Assembly: GCF_900099825.1 (NCBI RefSeq)
Contig: NZ_LT629693.1
Span: 2,987,001-3,051,000, forward strand
Source of the DNA: Bradyrhizobium ottawaense
GTDB lineage: Bacteria; Pseudomonadota; Alphaproteobacteria; Rhizobiales; Xanthobacteraceae
Reading direction: 5' to 3'
Length of the DNA: 64,000 nucleotides
The stretch's first letter is position 1; each line of letters begins with the position of its first letter. The translations under genes and the position numbers were made by a program. The notes beneath the pieces are model-generated. The model had not been told where the DNA came from. It did no database searches and saw only the letters and a list, made by a program, of their open reading frames with translations. Of this stretch, positions 7,877-17,327 are shown piece after piece.

Positions 7877-8962
7877 GTGAACCTGATCCCCGCATTGAAG
7901 GCGGTCGCCCTTCCCGACCGCGCCAGACTGCTGTCGACCCTCGAGACGCTTTTGATCGGCGCGACGGGCGGTCTGCTGTTTTTGTGGGCAGGCCTGCCGG
8001 GCGGGCTGATCTCGGGCGCGATGACTGCGGTCGGCATCGCAGCACTGGCCGGACGGCCGCTCGCGGTGCCGCCGCTGCTGACCCAGACCGTGCTGGTGCT
8101 GCTCGGGATATCGCTGGGCTCGCTGGTGTCGCGGCAACTGATCCAGCATGTCAGCTCCTATCCGCTGACCATTGGGCTCCTCGCGCTCGCCACCTTCTGC
8201 TCGACCTTCGGCAGCAGTCTTTACCTGCAGCGCGTTCACGGCTGGGACTCGACCTCGGCGCTGCTGGCCGGCAGCCCGGGCGCGCTGTCGCAAATCACCA
8301 TTCTCGCCGTCGAGAAGGGCGCGGATGTCGCCGGGATCGCCGTGGTGCAGACCATGCGCGTGATCATCCTGACCGCGGCGCTGCCGCTGCTGGTGGCGCT
8401 GAGCGGGATCTCGGCACAGCCCTCGCCGGTCTTCGGCACGGCCACCGCCTCGCCGCTCGAACTCGCCGCCCTGATCGCGGCTTCGGTCGGAGTAGCGCTG
8501 CTGCTGCGGCTGGCGAAATTTCCGGCGAGCTGGATGTTCGGCGCGATGATCGCCTCCAGCGTGCTGCACGGCACCGCGCTGATCGAGGGCGGCCTGCCGA
8601 ACTGGATCCGCAACATAGCCCTGGTCGGCATCGGCGCCCTGATCGGCTCGCGCTTCGCGCGAATGCGAATCTCGACCCTGCTCAAGCATGTCAATGCCGG
8701 GCTCGGTTCGTTTGCGGTCGCGATCGTGATCTCGGCGATCTTCGTCGCCGTCATCGTGCTGACCACGCATGTCCGCTTCGCCGACGTCGTGGTGGCGTTC
8801 GCGCCGGGCGCGATGGACGCCATGCTGGCGCTGGCGCTGACCCTGCACATCGACCCGATCTTCGTCGGCGCCCATCACCTCTCCCGTTTCGTGTTCGTCT
8901 CGATCACGACCCCCGGCATCGTCCATCTGTTCGGACGGCCGCAGGAAGATGTCGACGATTGA
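7877..8962 (+). CDS. AbrB family integral membrane protein
   Basis: A 361-residue protein with about ten membrane segments in two homologous halves. The motifs ISGAMTAVGIAA, LLAGSPGALSQI and FAPGAMDAMLALAL mark the AbrB-duplication family (COG3180). Members were named after an E. coli gene affecting aidB expression; biochemically they are unassigned and could be transporters. The start is a GTG with AAGGTGG immediately upstream. No partner gene is apparent nearby. Confidence 0.87.
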   Translation: MNLIPALKAVALPDRARLLSTLETLLIGATGGLLFLWAGLPGGLISGAMTAVGIAALAGRPLAVPPLLTQTVLVLLGISLGSLVSRQLIQHVSSYPLTIGLLALATFCSTFGSSLYLQRVHGWDSTSALLAGSPGALSQITILAVEKGADVAGIAVVQTMRVIILTAALPLLVALSGISAQPSPVFGTATASPLELAALIAASVGVALLLRLAKFPASWMFGAMIASSVLHGTALIEGGLPNWIRNIALVGIGALIGSRFARMRISTLLKHVNAGLGSFAVAIVISAIFVAVIVLTTHVRFADVVVAFAPGAMDAMLALALTLHIDPIFVGAHHLSRFVFVSITTPGIVHLFGRPQEDVDD

Positions 8963-8977
8963 AGGGGGCTCGCTCTT

Positions 8978-9053
8978 GTAGCCCGGATGAGCGCAGCGAC
9001 ATCCGGGACGGCGTGCGAGTTTTCCCGGATATCGCTTCGCTCATCCGGGCTAC
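8978..9053. repeat. palindromic intergenic repeat, family A copy 1
   Basis: The element begins GTAGCCCGGATGAGCG and ends with the inverted CGCTCATCCGGGCTAC, with a second nested inverted pair (ATCCGGGA/TCCCGGAT). It can fold into one long hairpin. A second copy of the same family lies at 61631-61706. Confidence 0.85.
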
Positions 9054-9080
9054 GAAAATGAATACGACTTCGCCATCTCG

Positions 9081-9575
9081 CGGCGCGATGCGCCCGGAGT
9101 TTTGCATTTCGTTGGCCCTCTCAGAAATCAGAGGGCGCAGGGAAGACCGGGTGCGCGCTGCACCCGCGGTCTCGCGTGCGATGGCACAAAACAAAACTGC
9201 ACACGAGCATACAGGTTCAGCGGAAACACTCCGGCCTTCCCCGCGCAATGGCTTTACGGCTTATACGAGTTCGTCCTGGTGACCGGCTTTCTTGCCACCA
9301 TCGTCAGCGTGGGCTTTCGCTTCCGCCAACTTGACGCCAGCACCGGGGCGTCGGACCCAAACGATTTCGCCGTACGCTGCAGCTCGTTCGTCTCGCGTGC
9401 TGCCGCGTCCACCGCTCCCTGCCCCGCGTTTGCGACGATGGCCTACGCCCCTCTGGTGGGACAGGATGGCGGGAGTCCTACGGTTGATTTGCGCGACGGG
9501 AAAAGCGGAATATTTTTGCGCAAAGGGCTGGACAGACTTTTGGTGATTTGCCCGTCGGGTTGATTTGTCGCACCC
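9081..9575. repeat. long intergenic repeat-like stretch, no gene
   Basis: This gap of some 500 bases has no ORF with coding character in any frame. It starts with a short inverted pair (CCCTCTCAGAAATCAGAGGG), continues through TGCACACGAGCATACAGG and ends in a T/G-rich tract. From memory it closely resembles a long interspersed element seen many times in Bradyrhizobium-type intergenic regions; I could not verify this. The orientation and boundaries are approximate. Confidence 0.45.
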
Positions 9576-9627
9576 GCTCGCTCAACATCGTCCTTGCGCG
9601 AGGAGGCGACTCGGCGGCCGAAACAAT

Positions 9628-10167
9628 CTACGCCCGCTTCGTCGAAACCAGGCCCCACGCCGCGATCGCGGCCATCAGCAGCGAGATCAGCACGTTGTAG
9701 CCGGCGAGCGAGAGGCCGAGAAAACGCCACTGCACCTCGTCGCAACGGATCACCTTCACGGTGTCGAGGCGATCGAGCAGGCTGCCGGCGCTGCCGAAAT
9801 TGCCGACCGGGCCGGTGCAATCGGTGGGGCCCTGCCAGAACTTCCATTCGACACCGGCGTGGTAGGTGCCGAGCCAGGCATTGGCGAGCGCCGCGACCAC
9901 GAGCAAAGCGAGACCCGCCAGCAGCACCGGGCGCGGCGCCTCGCGCGAGGCCACGAAGGCGACCAAAAGGCCGAGCGGGACCGCCAGGTAATAGGCGTAG
10001 CGCTGTTCGAGGCAGAGCGGACAGGGCACGATGCCGAGCACCAGTTGGAAGAACCAGGCGCCCGCCAGGGTCGCCGCGGCAATCAGCGCCACCGCCAGCG
10101 CGGCCACCAGCGCGGGATTGGCGGAAAGGCGCGGATGCGACGGATGTGCGGTGGCATAGGATGTCAC
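9628..10167 (-). CDS. dsbB: disulfide bond formation protein B
   Basis: A 179-residue inner membrane protein with four membrane helices. The first periplasmic loop carries CPLC (Cys49, Cys52) and the second carries the partner pair Cys117 (PTDCTG) and Cys142 (VIRCDE), both required for electron transfer from DsbA to quinone. The E-x-R motif after CPLC (CLEQRYAYY) is typical. It should reoxidise DsbA-type proteins such as the one encoded at 2.8-3.4 kb. It is transcribed away from the tRNA-Leu gene. Confidence 0.93.
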   Translation of the reverse strand: MTSYATAHPSHPRLSANPALVAALAVALIAAATLAGAWFFQLVLGIVPCPLCLEQRYAYYLAVPLGLLVAFVASREAPRPVLLAGLALLVVAALANAWLGTYHAGVEWKFWQGPTDCTGPVGNFGSAGSLLDRLDTVKVIRCDEVQWRFLGLSLAGYNVLISLLMAAIAAWGLVSTKRA

Positions 10168-10244
10168 GGGCTTTTCTCCTGCAAAATGGTCCTATCCCGC
10201 AGACGCGGCACTGTCGAGGCAGGGAACAATCACATCCGCGCGGG

Positions 10245-10272
10245 TTGACCCGCGAGAGCCTACAGCTATATT
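10245..10272 (+). promoter_or_regulatory. sigma-70-type promoter of tRNA-Leu
   Basis: TTGACC and TATATT are separated by 16 bases and end 43 bases before the mature tRNA. They are the best -35/-10 pair upstream of the tRNA gene. Confidence 0.55.
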
Positions 10273-10315
10273 CCGCCCGCTTCGCGACACCGGCCCCCAG
10301 GGCCGGCGCCCGGAG

Positions 10316-10400
10316 GCCCCTGTGGCGGAATTGGTAGACGCGCTCGACTCAAAATCGAGTTCCGCAAGGAGTGCTGGTTCGATTCCGGCCAGGGGCACCA
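10316..10400 (+). tRNA. tRNA-Leu (anticodon CAA)
   Basis: An 85-base class II tRNA. The acceptor stem GCCCCTG pairs with CAGGGGC, the anticodon stem CTCGA/TCGAG encloses the loop CTCAAAA (anticodon CAA, reading UUG), a long variable arm follows, and the T-loop is TTCGATTCC. The CCA end is encoded. Its last 23 bases recur at 13656-13678 and, with a two-base deletion, near 12602, so it has been used as an integration site. Confidence 0.96.
10378..10400 (+). other. attachment-site copy at the tRNA-Leu 3' end
   Basis: TTCGATTCCGGCCAGGGGCACCA, stated here by position because of length, is the T-loop to CCA part of the tRNA. The identical 23-base string occurs at the far side of the island. It is the copy that keeps the tRNA intact. 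Confidence 0.75.
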
Positions 10401-10525
10401 AGGAATTTTCCCTATCATCATTTCATTCTGATCAGAATGTCTCCGCTTATTGAAAGAGCGAGTTGCAACCATCCTGCGTGTATCCGGGCCAATCTCGCGG
10501 ATGGGTCATCGGTTCCGACGGCCAC

Positions 10526-12440
10526 TTTCGCGGTAGGGACGCGAGTTACCTCGCGCCCCCCGCACAGATCCGTACGGGCCCAATTCGGGCATACGGCTCC
10601 CACCTTGGGTGTCTGACGGCGAAGCGACTCTCTGGCCACGGATGAAGGATTCGCGGTTTCGGGAGCCAGTGGTCGGCCAACCGCTTGATCCGCTCCCAGG
10701 TCATCCCATCTTTTTGGCTCCGCCACTGCAGCGTTCGCCGCCAGAGATTGGTAACGTGGAATAGGAACGCGGACAGTGACGAACTGTTTGTCGGCACCGC
10801 GTGGTAGTTGAAGTAACCGGTGACGACCTGCTGCAACCATCTTCCCTGCTGGGGAATCGGCTGATGCATGCTCCGTCGCAGTTCCTGTTTGATGGCTTGC
10901 AACTTTGCCTGCATGCGATCGCGCCGGGACTTTCGTTTGATTTGGAATTTACCCCGACGAGTCTTGCTGCAGATAAAGGTGAAGCCCAGGAAGGTGAAGG
11001 TCTCCGGTTTACCGAGCCCGCACCGCTTGCGGTTTTCCACCGCGAAGCGTCCAAACTCGATCAGCCGGGTCTTCTCCGAATGAAGCGACAGTGCAAACTC
11101 CTGTAACCGCTTACGCATCTCGTCGAGGAAGCGACGGGCGTCGGTCTCGTGCTCGAAGCCAACAATGAGGTCGTCGGCGTAGCGCACGATGATCATATTG
11201 CCCGCTGCCTCACGCCGTCGCCAGCGCTCGGCCCAGAGATCGAAAACGTAGTGTAAGTAGAGATTGGCCAGAAGCGGTGAGATCACCGATCCCTGCCCGG
11301 TCCCCTTGTCACTGACCGTCACGATTCCGTCTTCCAGGACGCCTGCCTTGAGCCATTTCTGGATCAGGCGGATGATACGTCGGTCGCCGACGCGATGTTC
11401 CACAAACCTGATGAGCCATTCCTGGCTCACCGTGTCGAAGAACGAGCGGATGTCGGCGTCCAGTATCCAGTTCACCTTTGTGCTGGTGATCCCGACCATG
11501 AGCGCATCCATCGCATCGTGCGTGCTGCGTCCGGGCCGGAACCCATACGAGAACCCGAGGAAATCTTCCTCGTAGATCGCGCTCAGCACCGCAGCCGTAG
11601 CCCTCTGGACGATCTTGTCCTCAAGGGCGGCGACCGCGATCGGGCGTTGCCGACCATCCGGTTTGGGTATGTAAACCCGCCGCGACGGTAGTGCCCGATA
11701 CGCTCCCCGATGGACGCGAGCATGCAGGTCCTCAAGATTGCGCTCAAGGTGCTGCTCGTAATCCCGACATGTCAGCCCATCCACTCCAGCTGCAGCATTC
11801 CCCTTGAGTTCAGAGAATGCCTCTGCGAGATGGTCAATACTGACGTGATGGAAGAGCGCGGTGAACTTCTCCTTCTTCCTTTGCCTTGCGGCTTGCCGTA
11901 TGCGCTCCAGCGCCTGTGACACGGTTCCCCGGTACTGTGCCCGGCCCGTGCTTTGCTGACGCACATTCCCCTCGGCCCCCGCCCTTGGCTCCACCAACTC
12001 CACAGCCGGTTGCCCGGCTTTGTTCGTTGGCTTCACAGCTACTATGGCGGGGTCAGACTTCTCATGATCGTACATCATCGGCTACGGCTCCTCGCCTTCC
12101 CGACGCGGGCCAGTGCAGCACGCATACTGGTGCTGGCCGACCATGAGATCTCCCGGTTCCCAAGCAAGAGCGTGCGCACATGCCAGTGTCTAAGACCACG
12201 CCGGGCCGTCTGGGCGCTCGCGTTATCGCGCCCATCCGTGTTGCCTTCCGTCACCGGAACGACGTCGGCACCCAGAATGAGGGTACTTTCGCGGCTCAAT
12301 GGCTGGCCTATGCGCTTCCCTGTCAACGCTTCGCCGAGGCCCTCGCGGGCATCTGCGCATGACTCGGGGTCGATGCGGTTCGCTACTCCTTCATCGTGAT
12401 GGACTTCCACCATCTACTCCTTGCCGGTCTCCCGGCGCAC
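10526..12440 (-). mobile_element. group II intron
   Basis: On the minus strand the element opens with the canonical 5' end GTGCGCC at 12440 and runs through a structured leader (GTGGAAGTCCA and related stems) into a maturase ORF. Domain V is recognisable at about 10566-10600 as GAGCCGTATGCCCG, a short loop, then GGGCCCGTACGG. Domain VI follows as a CGCGAG-GTAA-CTCGCG stem at 10541-10556 with the likely branch-point A in CCTACC at 10534. The 3' end is placed near 10526 by distance from that A and is uncertain by a few bases. It is antisense to the tRNA gene and sits inside the tRNA-Leu island. Confidence 0.85.
10546..12078 (-). CDS. ltrA: group II intron reverse transcriptase/maturase
   Basis: A 510-residue intron-encoded protein. 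Reverse transcriptase blocks are intact: VYIPKPDGRQRPI, FGYGFRPGRS-type FSYGFRPGRS, LDADIRSFFD, GTGQGSVISPLLANLYL and the active site YADDLIVGF. The maturase/thumb region and a group II intron C-terminal domain follow (WRRTLQWRSQKDGMTW). There is no HNH endonuclease domain after it. The last codons (EPYARIGPVRI) overlap RNA domain V, so the ORF runs past the usual domain IV limit. GAGGAG lies upstream of the tandem ATG start. No frameshift or stop is seen, so the protein looks functional. Confidence 0.93.
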   Translation of the reverse strand: MMYDHEKSDPAIVAVKPTNKAGQPAVELVEPRAGAEGNVRQQSTGRAQYRGTVSQALERIRQAARQRKKEKFTALFHHVSIDHLAEAFSELKGNAAAGVDGLTCRDYEQHLERNLEDLHARVHRGAYRALPSRRVYIPKPDGRQRPIAVAALEDKIVQRATAAVLSAIYEEDFLGFSYGFRPGRSTHDAMDALMVGITSTKVNWILDADIRSFFDTVSQEWLIRFVEHRVGDRRIIRLIQKWLKAGVLEDGIVTVSDKGTGQGSVISPLLANLYLHYVFDLWAERWRRREAAGNMIIVRYADDLIVGFEHETDARRFLDEMRKRLQEFALSLHSEKTRLIEFGRFAVENRKRCGLGKPETFTFLGFTFICSKTRRGKFQIKRKSRRDRMQAKLQAIKQELRRSMHQPIPQQGRWLQQVVTGYFNYHAVPTNSSSLSAFLFHVTNLWRRTLQWRSQKDGMTWERIKRLADHWLPKPRILHPWPESRFAVRHPRWEPYARIGPVRICAGGAR

Positions 12441-12601
12441 TCCGGTCTACCCCAAACAACGGACATGCCGAGGCGGTAGCGCGGCGTCTCATAGCGCCAC
12501 ATTGCGTCTCGCCAAAGAGCGTCAAATGTGTGAGTACGTCTGTGAGTAGAGCAATCAACGCTTACAAATCCAAGCTTAGTATCAATCGCTTACAGAGCAG
12601 C
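12441..12601. other. island sequence flanking the intron, no gene seen
   Basis: About 160 bases between the intron 5' end and the middle attachment-like repeat. I see no credible ORF. With the 10401-10525 segment on the other side it forms the roughly 285-base target into which the intron inserted. Confidence 0.4.
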
Positions 12602-12663
12602 TCGATTCCGGCCAGGCACCACGCTTCGCCCTTTCGGGCTTCGCGTGGCGCAGCCACGCTAGG
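12602..12663 (+). repeat. imperfect tRNA-Leu 3' end repeat (middle att-like copy)
   Basis: It begins TCGATTCCGGCCAGG, lacks two of the four Gs of the tRNA acceptor arm, then continues CACCACGCTTCGCCC and a GCGTGGC-GCA-GCCACGC hairpin. The same 60-base arrangement, with small differences, occurs at 13657-13717. It divides the island into two segments. Confidence 0.75.
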
Positions 12664-12864
12664 CCGAAAGAGCGAAGCGTGTCCGGCGAAGCCTCTTGGC
12701 GAAGACGGACTGACGACGCCTCATCCGCTTTTCAATCGCCCACTTGTCCTGATCAGCAATCAGCAGTCCCCCCCCCCCTGCGCTATCGCTTCTGCAATTT
12801 CCGTGCTCCAATGAAAATTATAACTCGACTGTTCTTTGCGAGGACAGCGCATTTGAATGACGGG

Positions 12865-13626
12865 ATGGACGCGATGGATCTGAAAGGTGCAGTTGCACTG
12901 GTGACAGGCGGCAATGGCGGGCTGGGACAGCGCATCTGCCATGCGCTCGCGCGGGAGGGCGCCCATGTCGCTGTGATGTACGCGCGCAGCCGCGACCAGG
13001 CGGAAGGCGTAGCTCGCGAACTGACGTCGCGTTATCAAGTCAACGCCCGGGCTTTCGCCTGTGACATCACCGACGACGCGGCGGTAGATCGGTTAATCGG
13101 CGAGATAACCCAGGCCTTCGGCCGTCTCGATATTCTGATCAATGACGCCGCTTACAACGTTTCGATCCCCTTTGGCGATCTCGACAACCTGACGGTTGAG
13201 GTATGGGAAAAGATCATGGCCACCAACCTGACGGGGCCGATGCGCCTGACCAAGGCGGTAGCCCCTGTCATGAAGGCCCAGGGGCGAGGCCGCATCGTCA
13301 ACATCGCTTCGGTCGCAGGGCTCAGCCCAACCGGCTCTTCCATCGCCTATGCCGTGTCGAAGGCGGGGCTCATTCATCTGACCCGCTGCATGGCGGTGGC
13401 ACTGGCGCCCGAGACGCTCGTCAACTGCGTGGCGCCGGGCCTGCTGGACGGCACCCGCGCGACAGCCAATCTCCGGCCCGAGCAGGTTGAACGCTCCGCG
13501 TCGAGCTCGCTGCTGAAGAAGCCCGCCGACAAGGACGACTGCGCCGACATGGTGGTCGCCATGTGCCGCACCGAGACCATGACCGGCCAGACGGTCGTCA
13601 TCGACGCGGGGCGCATTTTTCATTGA
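12865..13626 (+). CDS. SDR family oxidoreductase in the tRNA-Leu island
   Basis: A 253-residue short-chain dehydrogenase/reductase. It has the NAD(P)-binding TGGNGGLG (14-21), INDAAYN in place of the usual NNAG, Ser149 and the catalytic YAVSK (Tyr162, Lys166), and a C-terminal QTVVIDAGR. The start is uncertain: ATG codons exist at 12865 and 12874, with a further one at 12811; I chose the first because MDAMDLKGAVALVTGG begins close to the fold. No good Shine-Dalgarno is present. A run of 11 C bases lies about 90 bases upstream. It is the only metabolic gene in the island; substrate unknown. Confidence 0.82.
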   Translation: MDAMDLKGAVALVTGGNGGLGQRICHALAREGAHVAVMYARSRDQAEGVARELTSRYQVNARAFACDITDDAAVDRLIGEITQAFGRLDILINDAAYNVSIPFGDLDNLTVEVWEKIMATNLTGPMRLTKAVAPVMKAQGRGRIVNIASVAGLSPTGSSIAYAVSKAGLIHLTRCMAVALAPETLVNCVAPGLLDGTRATANLRPEQVERSASSSLLKKPADKDDCADMVVAMCRTETMTGQTVVIDAGRIFH

Positions 13627-13655
13627 GATGACGGGCTTAGCCGGATCGCTTCGTG

Positions 13656-13714
13656 TTCGATTCCGGCCAGGGGCACCACGCTTCGCCCGTTCGGCTTCGC
13701 GTGGCGCAGCCACG

Positions 13715-13717
<3 letters not shown>
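13656..13717 (+). repeat. distal attachment-site copy of tRNA-Leu 3' end
   Basis: The first 23 bases are identical to the last 23 bases of the tRNA-Leu gene. They are followed by CGCTTCGCCCGTTCGG and a GCGTGGC/GCCACGC hairpin that probably was the original terminator-like sequence behind the tRNA. It marks the right end of the island, immediately before the deaminase gene. Confidence 0.8.
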
Positions 13718-14899
<1,182 letters not shown>

Positions 14900-14928
14900 T
14901 TACGCCATTGTGAGCGCCGCCGTTCGGG

Positions 14929-15855
14929 CTATGCCGCTTTTTCTGAATCGGCGTGAAAGTTTTTCGCAGTTCGCCTGACCAGGCTCAAGAAGTTACGAAC
15001 CACCGCTGAGGGGTCGCCGCGGCGCGATGCGAGAGTCAGAACGGCCTTCGGTTGCGCGGCGCCCTTGAGCCGACGGTAAGCTACACCATCCATCGCCATT
15101 CGCTGCATCGAAGCCGGCACGACAGAAATGCCAAGTCCGGCAGCGACGAGACTCAGCGCCGATGTGATGCGAGGCGCTTCCTGGCCGAGGCGTGGGCTGA
15201 AGCCTGCCTTGAGGCATGCCGCAGTGGTCGCATCAAACAGTCCCGGCCCATGTTGGCGCGCATAGACGATGAAGGTTTCGCCGGCGAGGTCTTTCAATGA
15301 CAATGCCGCGCCGTCGTTCTGGGCCAGCACATGAGCGTTGGGCAAGGCCACCACCATCGGTTCCTCGATCAAGGGGGCGATGACAAGGTGCTCCGGCTCG
15401 GCCATGGGCGTTCGTAGAAAGGCTGCGTCCATCTGCTCGTTTCGGAGCCGTTTGAGGAGTTCCGGGCTGAGGCACTCCTCCAATGTCAGGCTCACCAGCG
15501 GGAAGGCCTCCCGGAACGCGCGGACGACACGCGGCACGAACGGATGAAATGGACCGGTGGGCGTAACGCCCACGCAAAGCCGGCCCTGCTCGCCTCGCGC
15601 CGTGCGCCGTGTTGATTCGATGGCTCGCTCGTTTTGCGCGAGCATCGCGCGCGCATGGTCCAGGAAGACGCGGCCGGCTTCGGTCAACTCGACACCGCGC
15701 GCCTTGCGGCGAAAGAGCTGAACGTCAAGTTCGCGCTCGATCGCCTTGATCCGTTGGCTGAGCGGCGGCTGCTGCATGCCGAGCCGCTCGGCGGCTCGCG
15801 TGATGTGTCCCTCCTCTGCGACGGCGATGAAATACCGGAGATGTCTCAACTCCAT
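14929..15855 (-). CDS. LysR family transcriptional regulator
   Basis: A 308-residue regulator beginning MELRHLRYFIAVAEEGH, with the LysR helix-turn-helix over residues 18-37 (TRAAERLGMQQPPLSQRI) and the periplasmic-binding-like effector domain from about residue 90. It is divergent from a Bug-type binding protein gene, the usual layout for a LysR activator of a small carboxylate or aromatic pathway. A palindrome lies in the gap. Alternative starts are 2-4 codons upstream. Confidence 0.93.
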   Translation of the reverse strand: MELRHLRYFIAVAEEGHITRAAERLGMQQPPLSQRIKAIERELDVQLFRRKARGVELTEAGRVFLDHARAMLAQNERAIESTRRTARGEQGRLCVGVTPTGPFHPFVPRVVRAFREAFPLVSLTLEECLSPELLKRLRNEQMDAAFLRTPMAEPEHLVIAPLIEEPMVVALPNAHVLAQNDGAALSLKDLAGETFIVYARQHGPGLFDATTAACLKAGFSPRLGQEAPRITSALSLVAAGLGISVVPASMQRMAMDGVAYRRLKGAAQPKAVLTLASRRGDPSAVVRNFLSLVRRTAKNFHADSEKAA

Positions 15856-15866
15856 TGCCATATCCA

Positions 15867-15879
15867 ATTCAATATGAAT
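15867..15879. promoter_or_regulatory. candidate LysR binding palindrome
   Basis: ATTCAATATGAAT has perfect five-base arms around ATA and lies between the LysR start and the Bug gene, in an AT-rich island within GC-rich DNA. It fits the T-N11-A type of LysR site. The assignment is by position only. Confidence 0.4.
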
Positions 15880-15960
15880 TTCCCTTGATCTATATTATAT
15901 CTCGTCTTTCTTGGGGGTGGTATCCTAACGCGGCGTTTCCCGACAGTTCGGACGGCCGTC

Positions 15961-16941
15961 ATGAAACTTATGCGCCGGCAATTTCTACAGCTCTCCGCGG
16001 GAGCGGCCTTCGCGCCTGTTCTAGCGACGGCTGCGTCGGCGCAAACGTATCCGACGCGGCCGGTGCGGGTGATCGTTCCTTACGCAGCCGCCGGTCCGAC
16101 CGACATCCTGGCGCGCCTCATCGCGCAAAAATTGTCCGACCATCTCGGAAAAGCGTTCTACGTCGAGAACATCGGAGGTGCCGGAGGCAATATCGGCATC
16201 GGTCAAGGAGCGAGAGCGGCACCCGACGGTTACACCGTCCTTGTGGTTCCGCCGAACATCGTCGTCAACCCGGCGATGTACGACACGGTACCCTACGATC
16301 CCTACAAGGACTTCGACCCGGTCACGATTGCAGTCACCTCGCCCACGGTGCTCACGGTCCATCCGTCACTGGCAGTCCGAACTGTCAAGGATCTCGTTGC
16401 ATTGATCAAATCCGGTCCCGCCAAATACAGCTTCGCTTCTCCGGGGACCGGGACACCGCCACATCTCATCGGCGAGCACTTCCGTCTGTCGCTCGGCCTC
16501 GACCTTGTCCATGTGCCCTTCAACAGCGCTGGCTTGGCGGTCGGCTCGACGCTCGCGGGGCATACACCCATTGCCTTCACCTCGTTGCCACCGGCCGTGC
16601 CGCAGATCAACGAGGGCAAGCTGCGCGCGCTGGCTGTGACGAGCAAGCTGCGGTCGCAGGCACTGCCGGAGGTGCCCAGCATGGCGGAGGCCGGCTATCC
16701 TGATGTAGAGGGCGAGGGATGGTTTGCGTTCATCGTTCCGGCCGGAGCGCCGAAGGAGATTACCACGCTGCTTCACCGCGAGATCGTCAAGATCATCGCG
16801 CTGCCTGACATCATGGAGAAAATGGCGACGCTTGGCTTCGTGGCGGTCGGCAATACGCCTGACGAGGCTGCTGCCCTGTTCAGGACCGAAGGCGCCAAAT
16901 GGGCAAAGGTCATTCGAGAGGCGGGCATCAAGACTCAGTGA
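15961..16941 (+). CDS. Bug/TctC family periplasmic solute-binding protein
   Basis: A 326-residue exported binding protein. The N-terminus MKLMRRQFLQLSAG is a twin-arginine-like signal ending near ASAQ at 28. The mature protein opens YPTRPVRVIVPYAAAGPTDILAR, the Bug family hallmark, with GGAGGNIG near 78. These proteins bind carboxylates or related small anions and often act alone as sensors or with TctAB permeases; no permease is nearby. The adjacent LysR gene is divergent. Its 3' end runs straight into gene remnants. Confidence 0.93.
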   Translation: MKLMRRQFLQLSAGAAFAPVLATAASAQTYPTRPVRVIVPYAAAGPTDILARLIAQKLSDHLGKAFYVENIGGAGGNIGIGQGARAAPDGYTVLVVPPNIVVNPAMYDTVPYDPYKDFDPVTIAVTSPTVLTVHPSLAVRTVKDLVALIKSGPAKYSFASPGTGTPPHLIGEHFRLSLGLDLVHVPFNSAGLAVGSTLAGHTPIAFTSLPPAVPQINEGKLRALAVTSKLRSQALPEVPSMAEAGYPDVEGEGWFAFIVPAGAPKEITTLLHREIVKIIALPDIMEKMATLGFVAVGNTPDEAAALFRTEGAKWAKVIREAGIKTQ

Positions 16942-17189
16942 TGCCGCATTACTGCCGCGTGGTCACGCGCCGCCGGAAACACCGGATCCTCCGCTGCCCA
17001 AGCCATCAGCACCGGTTTGCGGAAGTCCGCGATCAGCGTCTCGGCGGCGCGCTGCACATGGGTTTCCGACGCCGAGCGCATCGCCTTGGCGATATCGTGC
17101 AGGAGGCGATCGTCCTCGAGCACCGGCAGCGCATAGCTGTCGAACACGTCGGTGCGATGGTCGAGCGGCCGGTCGACATGCTCGCGCAT
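16942..17189 (-). pseudogene. alpha/beta hydrolase remnant
   Basis: On the minus strand a frame reads VDRPLDHRTDVFDSYALPVL and later FRKPVLMAWAAEDPVFP, which is the lid-to-acid segment of a haloalkane dehalogenase-like alpha/beta hydrolase, with the Asp of AEDPVFP as the catalytic acid. The N-terminal half with the nucleophile and the C-terminal segment with the His are missing. The fragment ends where the Bug gene stops. It cannot form a complete enzyme. Confidence 0.6.
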
Positions 17190-17327
17190 ATGATCCTCGG
17201 CGCGTTGTCGGAAGCGGCGATGGAGATCGCGCGGTCACCGCATCCCAAAAAGGTGCTGAAGGATGCGCTCCGCGAGTTCGATATTCTGATCGACGGTGTG
17301 ACCCGGCACGCCGGGACCGCTCCCTGA
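17170..17327 (+). pseudogene. TetR regulator C-terminal remnant
   Basis: On the plus strand the last 50 or so codons read DMLAHMILGALSEAAMEIA then PHPKKVLKDALREFDILIDG, the typical final helices of a TetR-family ligand domain, ending at a normal stop. No helix-turn-helix part precedes it; upstream sequence is the hydrolase remnant on the other strand. It is the tail of a regulator lost by deletion. Confidence 0.55.

Noticed and set aside
7418..8926. A 502-codon open frame on the minus strand opposite the AbrB-family and PsiF genes
   Set aside because: Its translation is full of Arg, Gln, Asp and His in the pattern of a shadow frame of GC-rich genes, with no domain, while the plus strand encodes recognisable proteins.
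10418..10840. A 140-codon minus-strand frame crossing the intron 3' end into the flank
   Set aside because: It overlaps the reverse transcriptase gene in another frame and crosses domain V and VI; no family resemblance.
12075..12413. A 112-codon minus-strand ORF upstream of the maturase
   Set aside because: It lies in the structured 5' part of the group II intron (domains I-III); the sequence is intron RNA, not a protein gene.
12679..12864. N-terminal extension of the SDR gene from an earlier start
   Set aside because: The extension passes through a run of 11 C bases and has no SDR or signal character; the fold begins just after the ATG at 12865.
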